The notes beneath the pieces are model-generated. The model was not told where the DNA came from, made no database searches, and saw only the letters and a program-made list of their open reading frames with translations. A stretch of 64,000 bases of DNA from positions 1,364,001 through 1,428,000 of the forward strand of contig NC_052117.1 of assembly GCF_012273895.1 (NCBI RefSeq). Reading direction: 5' to 3'. Origin of the DNA: Zerene cesonia. Taxonomy: Eukaryota > Arthropoda > Insecta > Lepidoptera > Pieridae. Position numbers and translations under genes: made by a program. This document shows positions 24,591 through 36,443 of the stretch, piece after piece. The first letter of the stretch is position 1, and each line of letters starts with the position of its first letter.

Positions 24591-24616
24591 GCATTTATAT
24601 TGTTATTTTATTTTAG

Positions 24617-26131
24617 GATAAATTGGCCAGAGTTGAGCAGATATTGCGGATGCTGTCCGCTCTCGGTTGGGATCTCAATAAGGTGTCTCATAAGTTTGGT
24701 ACGTGTGCTGAACTTGTACTGATGATTTTAACTTTAATCAATTAACGCTATTGATAGCTTATTAGAATCCATAAGGGTTTCTGAACTGTATTTCTTGCTA
24801 ACAATAGATGAGATTCAAAAATATTAAAAGATCAAAAATCTTTTAATATTTTTGAATTATTAGCTTTAAGGGCTTGATAATTACGAAATAAACATAATTT
24901 TCAGATGAAAATTGTCGCAGTTGTAATATTCAACGGGTTCTACCTATCCAAGATATTTGACACGAAATGGGTGTTAAATTCTGTAAGAATTATATTCGTC
25001 AACGACGAGGAAAACGTAACGCTCTCGAATGAAGAATTAATATACATCCAAAAGACATTAGTCACTCTAGTTGCTTACGAGATCATGTGGATGGGTCTGA
25101 AATTTCTCCACGTTTGGGCAGTTATTGCTACTCTGTTTGCAATATTTTGTGTAAGTAGACTACGATTGTTTTAAACTAGCTTCGTTAGCCGGATCGGTGA
25201 CTTAGAATCGATGCTAAATTAATAAAGCAACAGCAAAACAGTAGGAAGCTACCGTGTTTCGTTCTGTGAGTGGGGGAGCTGAATGCTCATATACTTTTCC
25301 TGATGCTTTCCATTCTGTTCCATTACTGTCGCCAATGCTTCTCTTATTCGTTCTTTTCTTAATCATTGCAGTGGTGATTGTTTACCATCAGGCGAATCAC
25401 CAGCTCAGTTGCATAAATTGCATAAAATGCCGATTATACAATGAAATAGTCAATAAAAATGACGCTATTGACATATTTTCCAATAGTCTTGATAGTTTTC
25501 GTCGTCGTCCTTGCTGCTCTGCGTAGCACCTAAGCCGCACTTTTCTCTGATAATTTAGTTACTGTATGTTTTTGTTGTAATCTTTTTTTTCTGCTTTGAT
25601 AAAAAATTTTCGTTTAGTTCATCTTGCGCACTAGATAGTAATTTGTGTATCCATAGAATAGATTTATATATAGAACAATATTTGATGTACATTATTACTG
25701 CTGCTCTTATATTAGTGTATAAGTTGTTTGGAAACCAATAAAATAAAATAAAATAAAAATAGAATTTGGTTACTGTTCCTTTTAAAAAGACACTAGTAAT
25801 TTCATTTCAGGAAAAGCCTCAATTGTTGCAAGTAGCGTTCTATACGATCCTGCCAAATTGGATGTTCGATATAATTATTATGCTGCCATTTAAATTATTC
25901 GTTAATCCAGTCTTTCAAATAATCTTTATGATAGATACATGTAAGTATTTCTTATCATTATTATGTATAATTTCATTTAAAGTACCGCCAATAATAGTGA
26001 TTTGAAGCTATTAAGCAATTGTATAAACAAAAAAAAAATGTGTGATTCTCATACAAATTACTTAATTTCTACTAAAATGGTCAAAAAATATATCACCGTT
26101 TATAATCTTATACCTTTAAACGAGCAATTCT

Positions 26132-26186
<55 letters not shown>

Positions 26187-27245
26187 GGAATCTCGGAATC
26201 GGCTCCAACGATTTTCATAAAATTTAGTATACAGGGGGTTTCGGGGGCGATAAATCGATCTAGCTAGGAATTTTTTTTAGAAAATGTCATATTCATGTTT
26301 TATTCAAGTTTTTTTTTTTCCTGACATCTATTGGTGAATAATAATACTATTTTGCTTCGTAGATAGCTGGACAACTGAAATAATGTCATATTCGTGTTTT
26401 ATTCGTGTTTTTTTTTCCTGACATCTATTGGTGAATAACAATACTATTTTGCTTCGTAGATAGCTGGACAACTGAAATAACGCATAGGCACTTTTTATAC
26501 CGATATTCCTACGGGATACGGTTACGCAGCACGCTTACGCGGTTTCAACCGCGGGTCACAGCTAGTAATTCATTAACTTACCTATGACAGAGAAGGCAAC
26601 GGTGCAGTGTCAAGTTATATAACTCAGTGTTACCGCAGATAACATAATACATACAAATTACGATTATATCATACAAATGGTATAAAATTATGCCAACTAA
26701 AAATATTGTGCAAACTATCGGCCATATTCAACTAATATTTTGTGTGTCGAGTAATATGAACGTTATTACGTATAAGTACGTGGTTTACTTTATTGTTTTT
26801 TTTATGTATATAAAGAAATTCAAAAAATCATAAATACCGCAAATGATGATTAAAGTTATATTTATAACGGTTTCTGATTTTAGGCTACGATGGGTACAAC
26901 CTCATGGCAATGAACAGTCTCTACAGGCAAATGGCGCGAAAATCAAGGATCATACCAGGCGACGTTCTGAACAATCATAACAATAATTCAGACACTCCGG
27001 CCACAACAATCATACCGTTTACGGAAACCAATGTATATCAATGTGTATCTTGCTACAATTCCAGCCCCGTTGAAATGAGATCTGATAACGCACAAGTTAA
27101 TATACCAATGGAGACATCTGAAGACATAAATAATGATGTAGCAACAAACGATCAAGAGAGCAATGAAGAAAAAGTATTGAATTTCAAAGACGGGCCAATT
27201 ATATTTAACCAGGAACAACTTGAGTGTCAGAATGAGAATGTTTAA
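24617..27245 (+). CDS. Four-helix membrane protein with long acidic tail, copy P0 (5' exon missing)
   Basis: Exons 24617-24698, 24905-25150, 25811-25940 and 26884-27245, phases 0, 0, 1; 272 residues are visible. The first visible exon reads INWPELSRYCGCCPLSVG, aligning with WPELTKCCFCVPLRRG of copy P6, but has no ATG. It begins after TTTTATTTTAG with a single G, so the start codon may be split (AT in an upstream exon, G here) or lie wholly upstream. Exon 2 (82 codons) has two hydrophobic stretches and a loop with NDEENVTLSNEE. Exon 3 gives FDIIIMLPFKLFV and FQIIFMID. Exon 4 starts YDGYNLMAMNSLYRQMARKS, then about 95 residues rich in Asn, Glu and Asp, far longer than the 35-50 residue tails of the other copies. 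AATAAA is at 27250-27255. Function unknown. Confidence 0.75.
25240..25420 (-). repeat. GGTGGTTCGCC-type repeat in P0 intron 2
   Basis: On the minus strand it begins near GAGCTGGTGATTCGCCTGAT and ends with CCCCCACTCACAGAACGAAA. It is the same family as 17011-17260. Confidence 0.65.
26135..26182. repeat. (TA)n microsatellite
   Basis: Nearly uninterrupted TA dinucleotides for about 48 bases, in the third intron of copy P0. Confidence 0.95.
26283..26479. repeat. Direct tandem duplication, unit about 99 bp
   Basis: AATGTCATATTCATGTTTTA at 26283 recurs as AATGTCATATTCGTGTTTTA at 26382. Both units contain CCTGACATCTATTGGTGAAT and end GCTGGACAACTGAAAT. They differ by only a few bases and a poly-T length change. 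Confidence 0.9.
26475..26567 (-). repeat. CTAGCTG-type element, truncated
   Basis: Minus strand CTAGCTGTGACCCGCGGTTG then GGAATATCGG. Its 3' part is lost, and the element abuts the tandem duplication, whose unit ends with the GCTGGACAACTG phrase of the same family. Confidence 0.6.
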
Positions 27246-29511
27246 AGTCAATAAACGCTGGATTTATTTAAATGTTTAGTTAACAATCTAGTATTAGATT
27301 GGCAAGAAGAAGTGAAATGGTAACATACTGGGGCTAATAATGATTTAAATATTCTGTTTTCTGAGTGTGTTCAAAATTCAGACAGATGAATCATACAAAT
27401 ATTCGTACAAGCCAGTAATTCGTTTCAGCGAGCAATACCAAAATCAGAATTTGTGGTACATTTGTGCAATAACAGCAACAAGGACATTGGAGACAGATTA
27501 AATATATCGTTTTTTTTTCGAGATTTACATGGAGACATATTTTTTGAGGTCGGAAGGCAAATTCAATTAAAATAAAGAATCTAGAAGAGTACTAAGTATA
27601 AATATCATTATACGTAAGTGTTGAAACTTGAAAGATTCTCAAATTAAATCATAAATTCGGTGATTGAAGACTTTCTGTCCTATTTTTATATGACAAAGTA
27701 AATTAAATGTTAAACGGTGTTTGAAATGAAATTTACGACTGAATGTAGTAATGGTAACCTTTCAAAATATCTTTAAAAAATTGATGATACTAAAGAATAA
27801 AATATGTGAAGTTTAAAATTTTACTGTTTTATGTTTTATGGAGATGCATTATATAATTCATGAATTTGAATCCTTACAACAGTATTAATATTAAATACTT
27901 TATTTTCAAGATATCTGAATTTTAATTTCCTTTAGACATGCATTATTAAATTTATTTATAGATGTCCTTGTAGTATTTTATCTTTAATAACAAGCGATTA
28001 ATGATGAATTCTTAACATTGCGTTTTTATCTGGCCTAAAAAATCTTCTTATAGATAGCAATATTTTTATGCAAGGAGTTATAATTAAGTATATTAAACTA
28101 TCAATAAACTTTCATGTAATTCGGTAACTCCTTGGTATACTGGTAAACGCTTAAGGCTTATCCCGAAAATCCTGGGTTCTATTCCCAGAGGTGACTAGTA
28201 AAATAAGTCGCAGTCTGGCAGAAAACCTGCACCATATCCTAAAAAGGAAACGCAGGACTTCATATGTAAGTTTTACCTACACCAAACGGACAAATTTAAT
28301 TAGAAATTTGTAGGCTTACAAGGAACGGTAAATATACTGTAATGATTTGATGATTATGTAATCATTATCCTGATTAGGAACGCCAGGTGAGGTAATTTGC
28401 TACGAGAAAGTGATAAAATTTAGTTGATTCTATCATTAAAGCGTACTTTTATAGCTTTTTAACTATGATTCTTGTTATTCTATATTTAAATATATCATGT
28501 GTAAAATATTGATAAATAAAATAGCATTCATTATTTTCAACGCATGGAAATGATAAGAACACTGGCCATTAGTGCAAATATGTTATATAAATACTATTCT
28601 TTCAAATTAGGTATTCCATTAAATAAACATTGTGCCCACTATTAGCAATATCATTCCGAGTATAGTGGGTGGCACCAGTACAGAGAAGCGATTGAGAAAT
28701 TACGTTTGGCATCCTACAAGGCAGCATCCTAGGTCTTAAGCTCGTTATGTTCTTTATTAACTGCTTATTTTCTACCAATTTCTGCAATTTTTTGGCCTTG
28801 TTACCTCAGAACTTTCTATTGGGCGGGCCGATTCTAACGATTCTTATTGTTATTTGAAGACTGGTGTCCCTCGTGTGGTTTCATTTGGTCTAGTTCTGGC
28901 GTTTTAGATTTTTTTTAATACTTATATTAATTATTTCTACTAAATGAAATAATAATTAATTAATTAGAAATGTACGTTGTGTTGAAGTTTATGGGGATTT
29001 AGATGTGATCGTAAGAAGTTGGGATGTCCATCTCCTTGCAAACTGACCGTTTATTTTTTTTGTCGTTTAAGCAAAAAGTTTTGTCCAACGTTTAATTTTG
29101 ATTCTTCGAATTTCTTCATGATTACCTTTTCTTTAAAATTATATTTTTATGGTCCTCTCGTTATTATTATGACATTACCTGTTATTTATTATAAAAAGCT
29201 TTAATCTTTATATGTATAGTTTTATTAATAAAAATAATAAAGAATAGTATTATATAAGTGAGTACTATAGACAAACTGAATATTATAAGCAGATATAAAA
29301 CATACAAAAAATAAAAACAAAAAACAGGATTGACGCCAAAAAAATATATTTTGACGTCATGGGTTTATGGAGATAAGTATACAATCGGTTAAACATCATG
29401 AATAGAATTCCGTAGCGTGGGTGAAAATTAAAATAAATACTGAAGTGATAACATTGTATCACTAGTGGTCAGGACGTGTCCGATTCATTGAGTTGAGAGC
29501 GATACAACAGA
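27246..29511. other. Spacer between copies P0 and P1
   Basis: Contains a plus-strand SINE (28124-28330, with TCCTGGGTTCTATTCCCAG), a copy of the TTAGGAACGCCAGG repeat (about 28350-28465), and a piece of the common lepidopteran repeat with GGCCGATTCTAACGATTC and CCTCGTGTGGTTTCATTTGG (28800-28910). The P1 promoter should lie just left of 29512. No exon seen. Confidence 0.5.
28124..28330 (+). repeat. tRNA-derived SINE
   Basis: ACTCCTTGGTATACTGGTAA and CCTGGGTTCTATTCCCAGAG give box A- and box B-like sequence. AGTCTGGCAGAAAACCTGCA is the conserved body shared (in reverse) with the copies at 31280, 40678 and 49430. Confidence 0.6.
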
Positions 29512-31863
29512 ATGGTTATTGAAATTCCCGAATTTGGGAGGTGCTGTTTTTGCATGCCTTTACGGAGAGGCATTGCAACATATGGATATATGAACATTGT
29601 GAGTAGTATTACTTCTTGAAGAATATTTTCATTTAAAAAAGATAAAGATTCTGAATTCGATTACTTCAGATTTATGGACGGGGTGAACCGATCGCACCCA
29701 TTCTTTTTTTTATTTGAAAGCTTGCGACTCTCCTATAGTCCTATTTAATTGTAATCTAGTTGTGAAAAATTGATAGCGGTTAAGTTCTTGTTTAAAATTA
29801 TTGTTTGCTATTTTCCTTATATTTTACTCCTTAATATCTATGATTGTTTATATAAACAAAATTATCAATAAGTAAGCTTTAATGGCGATTAATTTACATA
29901 TATACATACTTCACATATAACATAAAACTAGACGTAATTAATTTTCCGTTTTAATTGGAAACATTGATATCTTTTCACGATTGAAGCTGCATGATTCATT
30001 CTATAAATATATATACATTAAAAAAACTTGTTGAACCGTTTTGAAAATTTTCTTCCTCTAGAACGCTGGATCGATAATGGAAAGCTTTGTCGTATCGATG
30101 TAAGGGGTTAATTCTCATAAAAATACATATTTTTTCAGGTGTGGTCAACCCTAATGTTGTTAATGCTTATACATTACAATCCCTATTTGGAGTTCGCGTA
30201 TCTATATTTAAATTTGCTTTCCTATATAGGATGGGAGGCGTCAATAGCTCTGTATAGTGTGGACATCGTTGTAAGTTTTTGCCTTGTAATTGGAACTCAT
30301 TTGGTAAGTGATTTAACTATTTTTATAATCTGTTTGTATAATTAATTGGTGTTCAGGATTTTTTGAGCCACGGCATACTGGTCCACCCTGCATATCAAAA
30401 GCGCCAGCATGGTAGTCCACTATTGCAGTGGTTGTCTGAAATTACCTTTGGGTGATCAGGATTTTTCTAAAACACAAAATGTTAATCAAACGGTGAAAAA
30501 AATTTGGACAAATATATGAAAATTCATGATCATAGAAAAATGAGCCTATTTTATAGGAAAACAACAAATTTCTTTTGGATTTTTGAAAATTTTTTTTTTT
30601 ACCTTAGAATACGTTTAGAATATGCATAAAGAACAAATGACTATAGACACTTACGAATAACTATATCTGACAAAAAGCTAAACTAAACTGCCCTCAAATA
30701 TTGCAGAACTTTAATTCGAATTTAAATGTAAAAAAAACATCCAAATCCGTCCACCCAGTCGAAGGTTCTAAGGTACCTAACGATGTAAAAAAAAAACACA
30801 GTTGAATTGAAAACCTCTGAAGTCAATTGAAAACTATTCCATAATTTTAGGAATTATCTAATTCCATCTGTTTCTTTGTCGTTTATTAAACGTCTAATCT
30901 ATCTATCTATCTTTTACAGAAAAACGTAAAATTACTGAAGGCTTACGTATGCTATGTAGTGTTAACTTTGCTTGCGTTGTTCACATTCAATCTTGTCCAA
31001 TCCTTCAAGATCATCAATTTTTTCTTTGTGATTTCGAGTTTAACAGGTCTCTTTATCAGTTTGTGTAAGTTGTGTCAAGATTTATTATTTTCTACCGTTA
31101 TATTAAACGTAAACTTCGTCATCATCATCATCAGCCCATACACGTTCCCACTGCTGGGACACAGGCTTCCTATGTGGGTTCAGGCCAGAATCCACCACGC
31201 TGGCCAAGTACAGGTTGGCAGATGTCACTTGTCGTCGAACTTTTGATTCTTGGACATAAACGTAAACCTATATGAGATATACTCCATACTGAAGTTATGT
31301 ATCTGTTTCCCTGATCGATTATCTATGCATAAGTAGGTGATAAGCTTTCTGTTTCCTGCCAGACCGACAATTTTTTGTTTTTTTTTGTCAGTTCCCACGC
31401 GGAATCGAACACAGGACCCTTCGATGCTATGCTCTCGCGCTAACCCCTTTGTCATGGAGTGACACCATACTGACAAATGTTAATTTTACACAATGAAGAT
31501 ATTATTCAGTATTTTAAATTTTCGCATTGATGACCTCAGGATTATCATAAAGTCTCTAAGCAGTACTAATTCTAGTCTTGAATTTTTCCACATCGGAATT
31601 AGTAATGCTATAATAAGTCATAGTAGCCCCCCCCCCCCCCCCCCCCCCCCATGAAGAATATATATGAAAAAACTCAAGTAAAATCTAATTTTTCAGGCAT
31701 TCATGTCTACATATTGATATTAGTGTGGAGTTTAATTAGGAAAATCGAAACGGCAACAGCAGAAGATGGCTACCAGAATCAGCTGCACCAATTTGTGAAT
31801 CTTGAGGATGGTGAAAATATTGTAATTGAGAAGGACAGTACTACAATACCTGTAGAAACTTAA
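29512..31863 (+). CDS. Four-helix membrane protein, cluster copy P1
   Basis: Exons 29512-29598, 30139-30303, 30920-31064 and 31697-31863, phases 0, 0, 1; 187 residues. The N-terminus is MVIEIPEFGRCCFCMPLRRG, with the family motif R-C-C-F-C-M-P-L-R. Predicted helices lie at about 22-40, 64-82, 92-108 and 116-144. Exon 2 ends LVIGTHL. The last helix ends VWSLIRK, followed by a polar tail with NQLHQFVN, also found in copy P2. There is no cleavable signal peptide pattern: the first 20 residues are polar and Cys-rich. Intron 3 is packed with a CATCATCAT repeat, a SINE and a 24-base C run. AATAAA at 31929-31934 gives a short 3' UTR. Function unknown. Confidence 0.85.
31115..31262 (+). repeat. CATCATCAT-type dispersed repeat
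   Basis: CATCATCATCATCAGCCCAT to TTGTCGTCGAACTTTTGATT, in intron 3 of copy P1. Second copy in the window after 23157. Confidence 0.75.
31280..31465 (-). repeat. tRNA-derived SINE
   Basis: CTGCCAGACCGACA, then GGAATCGAACACAGGACCC (box B in reverse) and CTATGCTCTCGCGCTAACCC. The same family is at 40678-40865. Confidence 0.65.
31627..31650. repeat. Homopolymer run of 24 C
   Basis: Twenty-four consecutive C in otherwise AT-rich intron sequence, 46 bases before the last exon of copy P1. Confidence 0.95.
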
Positions 31864-32761
31864 AATTCATTAACGCGCCAGTACGTTAGTAGTTATTTCG
31901 AGTGTGAACAATCAAGTTTATTTGTACCAATAAAACTTTTCTTCCGTTCCTGGGATTCGGTATCACTGCAGATTCTAAAATTAGATCTAATGACAACAAT
32001 TTCCTATCAAATACAAAAAGACTTAGGTCAATCGATTGAATTACCAGGAGTTATCAAGTTACCAAACAATATAAAAAGGATCGAAGTAAGAATCTCTTTT
32101 GGTAATTTTGGTGATAAAGAATATGATACCAATGATAAATATTGCCAATTATAAAGAAATAGCTTTGTGAAAAGAAAAACTGTATTATTTGTTAATTAAG
32201 AGCACATAGAAGTGTATTAAGCGTAAATTATTTTGTTCATAGTTAAGAGTTTACTGAAAAACAATTTGAATAACGTTATATAATAGGAGCCTTCCTTCTT
32301 AAAGTGTATATTAAATTTTAAGCCTTATTATAAACTGCATTAAACATATTTATAAGAAATGTGAAACTGTAGTTTTATTGTTATGAGGATCTTTAGCTTT
32401 TGAATGAAATCCGGAAATAAAAATATAGTTAGTATACATGACACATTAATTGCGTTTTATTATTGAGAAGAAAAGATAACGATTAATGATTTTTGCGAAA
32501 TGCCCGTAAATAAATACAATAACACAATTATCTACAGTGAGAAATCTCAGCTTAGTACAAGTTAATGGGTTTGTTATTATACCTTGTTTACACAGATATC
32601 ACACTACAAGTCAAAATACTAAACAAATTTGAAGCGATATCAGCTTTGATTACTTACCCAGAAGTTACCGATTATGCCAATGGCTTTGTTAGATAAATGT
32701 AGCTACTTACCATCAGTGTGTTCTGAGCACTTGCACTGGTCACAACCGACCTTGTGAAAAA

Positions 32762-35700
32762 ATGTTTTGTGAAATTCCTGAGTTCGGGAGATGTTGTATG
32801 TGTATGCCTCTGAGGAGGGGCATTTTGACCTTCGGGTACATCAATGTTGTGAGTATTCTTGTTTCATTATTGTGCTTGGTGTAGGATGTTTGTCTTGACC
32901 CGTATTGCCTAGAGAATAGGAACTTTTCATCCGAGATATTGATGTTGTTATGTTGTTTGTAAACTTTTGCTGTATCCGATACTTAAGGAAAAAGTAAAAA
33001 TGACTGACAATATATTTGTAATTAGTATTTACATTAATTCATGTTTATCTCACTCCAAATTCAGTAATCCGGCCTTATTCTTTATTGAAAATCTTTTTTC
33101 AATAAAGAATAAGGCCTAATGCTATATCAAGTTAGATAGAGTAACAAACTGGTACTCACAACTCAAACATTTCTTTATTCCTATTTGGTTTCATTTAAGA
33201 ATTTAGCGTGGTCCCTCCCAAAACCGTGTCATTTTTTGGCGAAAACAGTTATAGCATTTAAATCTACTCGAAAGTCAAAAGAGTTCAAGGATTGCAATGT
33301 TCTAAGATTAAAAAATCTTCCACTTCATTCTCTTATATTGTTTTTGTATGGCATAGATAATAATTATAATAAACGATAACATATCTGGTGTCTAGTTCAA
33401 TGTCAATGGGTCTTCCTGTTGCAATACAACGCAATAGTATAATATATGGTCCCATATATTATACTATTGCGTTTTTCATTTATACTGTTTGGAAATAGCT
33501 ATATTAGTTCTTGAAATTACCGTAATCAAACAAACAAATTCTTCACTTTTTTAGTATAGTATGTATACAAGATATATACCTAAATATGTTATATATACCT
33601 ATTGATTTTAAGTAACAATTATTAATGAAATAAAATAAAAAAATAATAATTTATATCTATATACTAAAAACAGGCTTTTAGAATCAACTCAATTGTCATC
33701 CTCTCTTACACAGAGTACACGTAAGGTTAATGGCGATCCACTCGGCAGGTTTAAAACAAAACCGGTTCACCCAGTCGAAAATTCTGGGGTAACACCGTAC
33801 TAACCTCCTCCTTTTTTAAAGTCGGTTGAAAACCACAAAACGCGTATTCGAGTTGAGAACCACCTTCGTTTTTGGGAACGTCACTTTAAAAGAAACGCTA
33901 TAGAAAATGATATGTTCGATAATATAATATTTATAAATTGTGTTACATTCCAGCTCTTCGCAGCGTTCATGATAGGAGTATACAGTTTTGCGGTGCACAA
34001 TGACTACGGATTTATTCTGATCTACCACGGGACACTGTCTGGCTTGGAAGATGAAATGTGTCTTATTTTGTACCTGGTAGACTTCTGTTTCGGCCTCGCG
34101 CTGGTTTATGGAGCACATACGGTAGGTATTCACTTTCTATAATGAAAACAAGTGAATAAGAACCTTCCTTATGTTAGATTCAGAATTTTTGTTTCTCAAC
34201 AGAGAATGAGAAAAATTATGTTTGGTTGCTTGAAAGAAATTCGAAGCGATAAAGCCGCCTATTTGTACAATCAAATTGTTTTTGTAATGTCATTTGTTTG
34301 TATCTGTGCATTGTGCAGTAAACTTTTGTGTTATATTATGTTTAAGTCAATTAATGAAGGAAAAAAGCAGCTAATGTTTCTCATTTTTCAAACCTTTTTA
34401 CGAGATTATAAATCACTTTAAAATTCATAAAATATATATTAGCCAATCTTAAAAAATTCTAAACAATATAAAATATATTAACCTATTTTAAGTTTAAAAT
34501 AAACTAACAAAACAATAAAAATTTATGAGGTAAGTAAAATACAGTCAAATTGACAGCCTCCTACTTTTTTGAAGTCGGTTAAACATATCTTGCATGAGCC
34601 GGTTTATGAATATAAACCATCAAAACTCAAGTTAACTGCATTAAGTGCGAGGTTGAAGAAGTCATGTGATCTTTAAAATTTTCGTCGGAGCAGAGACAAT
34701 ATAAATAGGACAATTGGATGATTGCTTGGCCAATGCATCCTTGTCCAGTATAGTTCGTAAATTTATTGAAAGTTTATTGAACTAACTCTATAAATACCTA
34801 CAGTTATTTCAGATGACACATTTAAAATAAGAATCGAATTCTTGGTCATGTTCTTACGATAAATTTACTGATATTTTGATAAATTCAGTATTTCATAGCT
34901 AGATTTCATAAATTTCGATATAATATAGGTGTTTAATATAGACTGATTGGAATGTTCGTACAATGAATATTTCTTTTTATGGTTTTATATACATATAACC
35001 GACATATAATTGTAAGATAATAATCTCGAAAAAGAATGCATCAAATTGCAAACGTTACTGTCCATAATTTTTCGATAATTTACAATCTCGCGAGTTGGAT
35101 TAAAATTTAACGGTTTTTATAATCTCTAGGTAATGTACATAACAAATTTAGGTAGGTGATATATATTTTTTGGTTTTTGCTACTTTATTTCAGTAACAGA
35201 ATACCTACATTTCATGCACTTATTTAAGAAGTCTTAAAAAATATTTATTTATAGACTGCTAAAAATTATTAAAACGAAGGACGTCTCAAGGAATCGGAGG
35301 TTCAACCATCGTCTCACCCTTATATTTAAAAGATTAAAGATGGAATTAACAAAATACACAACAACAAAGGTCCTCTTAAGAACTCTAGATTTAACTTCTT
35401 ATATTTTCAAATAAACCAGGACAAAAATGAACTTTAAGTTTTTAATGAAGTTGTCTTATAATTTTCTTTGGATATTTTCAGAGGCACATCATGTGTTTGA
35501 AGTCATACTACTACTACACTCTAACAACGCTGCTGGCGATGTTCATTCTCCAGGTGGTGGGAATGTTCAGTACAAGATACTTCCTGATGTGGATTATGGA
35601 AGCCACTGCACTGTTCGTTACTGGATTCCGTAAGTTCATCATCTCTTAACATTGTGATAAATAAGTCTGATGAAACAGTTCTGCGTTAGCTCAAAACTCT

Positions 35701-36443
35701 TTAATTACGAAATCTAATTGCATAATTAATAAATTTTAAGTTAATTATAAGTTAGTAATAAGTTATAAGTTTAAAGTCTAATTTCGTAATTAATAAGTTA
35801 GGATAGTATATTAAAGTCGACCATTAGATATTTTGATAAAAAAAACTTGTTTTCTTTGAATATGATATTAATCAGTCGATTCAGAGAGATGACAATATAA
35901 TTTCGAATATTTTAGACTTTGATTATGGTTTACATGAAAATGCTTGTCCATTGTCCATACTTACTTTAAATAAAATTCAAACTCACACATTAACACATTT
36001 TTGTTACATAAGACGTCTGCCAGAAGCACTTTTAGGTCATCGTAGGATTGATTAATATTGACTTCAATAACATATATTTTATTATCACGTTTTTATCTAC
36101 TCGTGTACCAAGTAATATAAAGCTGAAAAGTTTGTTTTTTGAACGACTAGTATAGTATTATATTTTTTGTTGGAACACACTGATCTCAGGAACTACCGGA
36201 AGAGTTCGTTCACCGTTGGATATGAACGTGATGCCCGAGTATTAATACAAACCTAATAAAATTTCCGTTTTCCTTGCAGTTCTGCATATATATCTGGTGC
36301 TTCTTGTGAGAAGTCTTCTGAAGAAGTTAGAGAACCCCGGCCATTCTTATGAGAACCAACTTCATCAGTTTGTTAATGGCGAAATAAAGATTGAAACGAA
36401 CGGAGTATATCCCAGCACAGTTATACCCAATGAGACTGTGTAA
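32762..36443 (+). CDS. Four-helix membrane protein, cluster copy P2
   Basis: Exons 32762-32848, 33954-34121, 35482-35629 and 36280-36443, phases 0, 0, 1; 188 residues. It starts MFCEIPEFGRCCMCMPLRRG, nearly identical to P1. Exon 2 ends LVYGAHT. Exon 3 begins RHIMCLKSYYYYTLTTLLAM. The last helix ends LLVRSLLKK and the tail has YENQLHQFVN, so P1 and P2 are a close pair. Helices lie at about 20-42, 68-84, 94-112 and 120-144. An open stretch at 34201-34420 also follows a good CAG acceptor, but it carries the LINE-tail phrase AGCGATAAAGCCGCCTATTT and is not the family exon 3. AATAAA at 36822-36827 may be the poly(A) signal. Function unknown. Confidence 0.85.
34225..34300 (+). repeat. LINE 3' tail-like repeat
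   Basis: TTGAAAGAAATTCGAAGCGA then TAAAGCCGCCTATTTGTAC matches the tails at 6040 and 55195. It is an insertion in intron 2 of copy P2. Confidence 0.55.

Larger units (their letters stand above)
18921..24616. other. 5.7-kb spacer between divergent cluster arms
   Basis: Separates minus-strand M2 from plus-strand copy P0 and probably contains both promoters and an upstream non-coding exon of P0. Contents I can name: AT microsatellite 20350-20374; repeats at 20375-20565, 20682-20722, 23157-23295 (CATCATCATCAT start) and 23728-24009; a TATA-bearing LTR-like segment near 20875-21060; the MITE-like element with a tRNA-like core at 24400-24590. I recognise no coding exon here. Confidence 0.5.

Noticed and set aside
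34201..34420. Open frame after a CAG acceptor in P2, as an alternative exon 3
   Set aside because: It contains the AGCGATAAAGCCGCC LINE-tail phrase and does not resemble exon 3 of other copies. A proper exon 3 is at 35482-35629.
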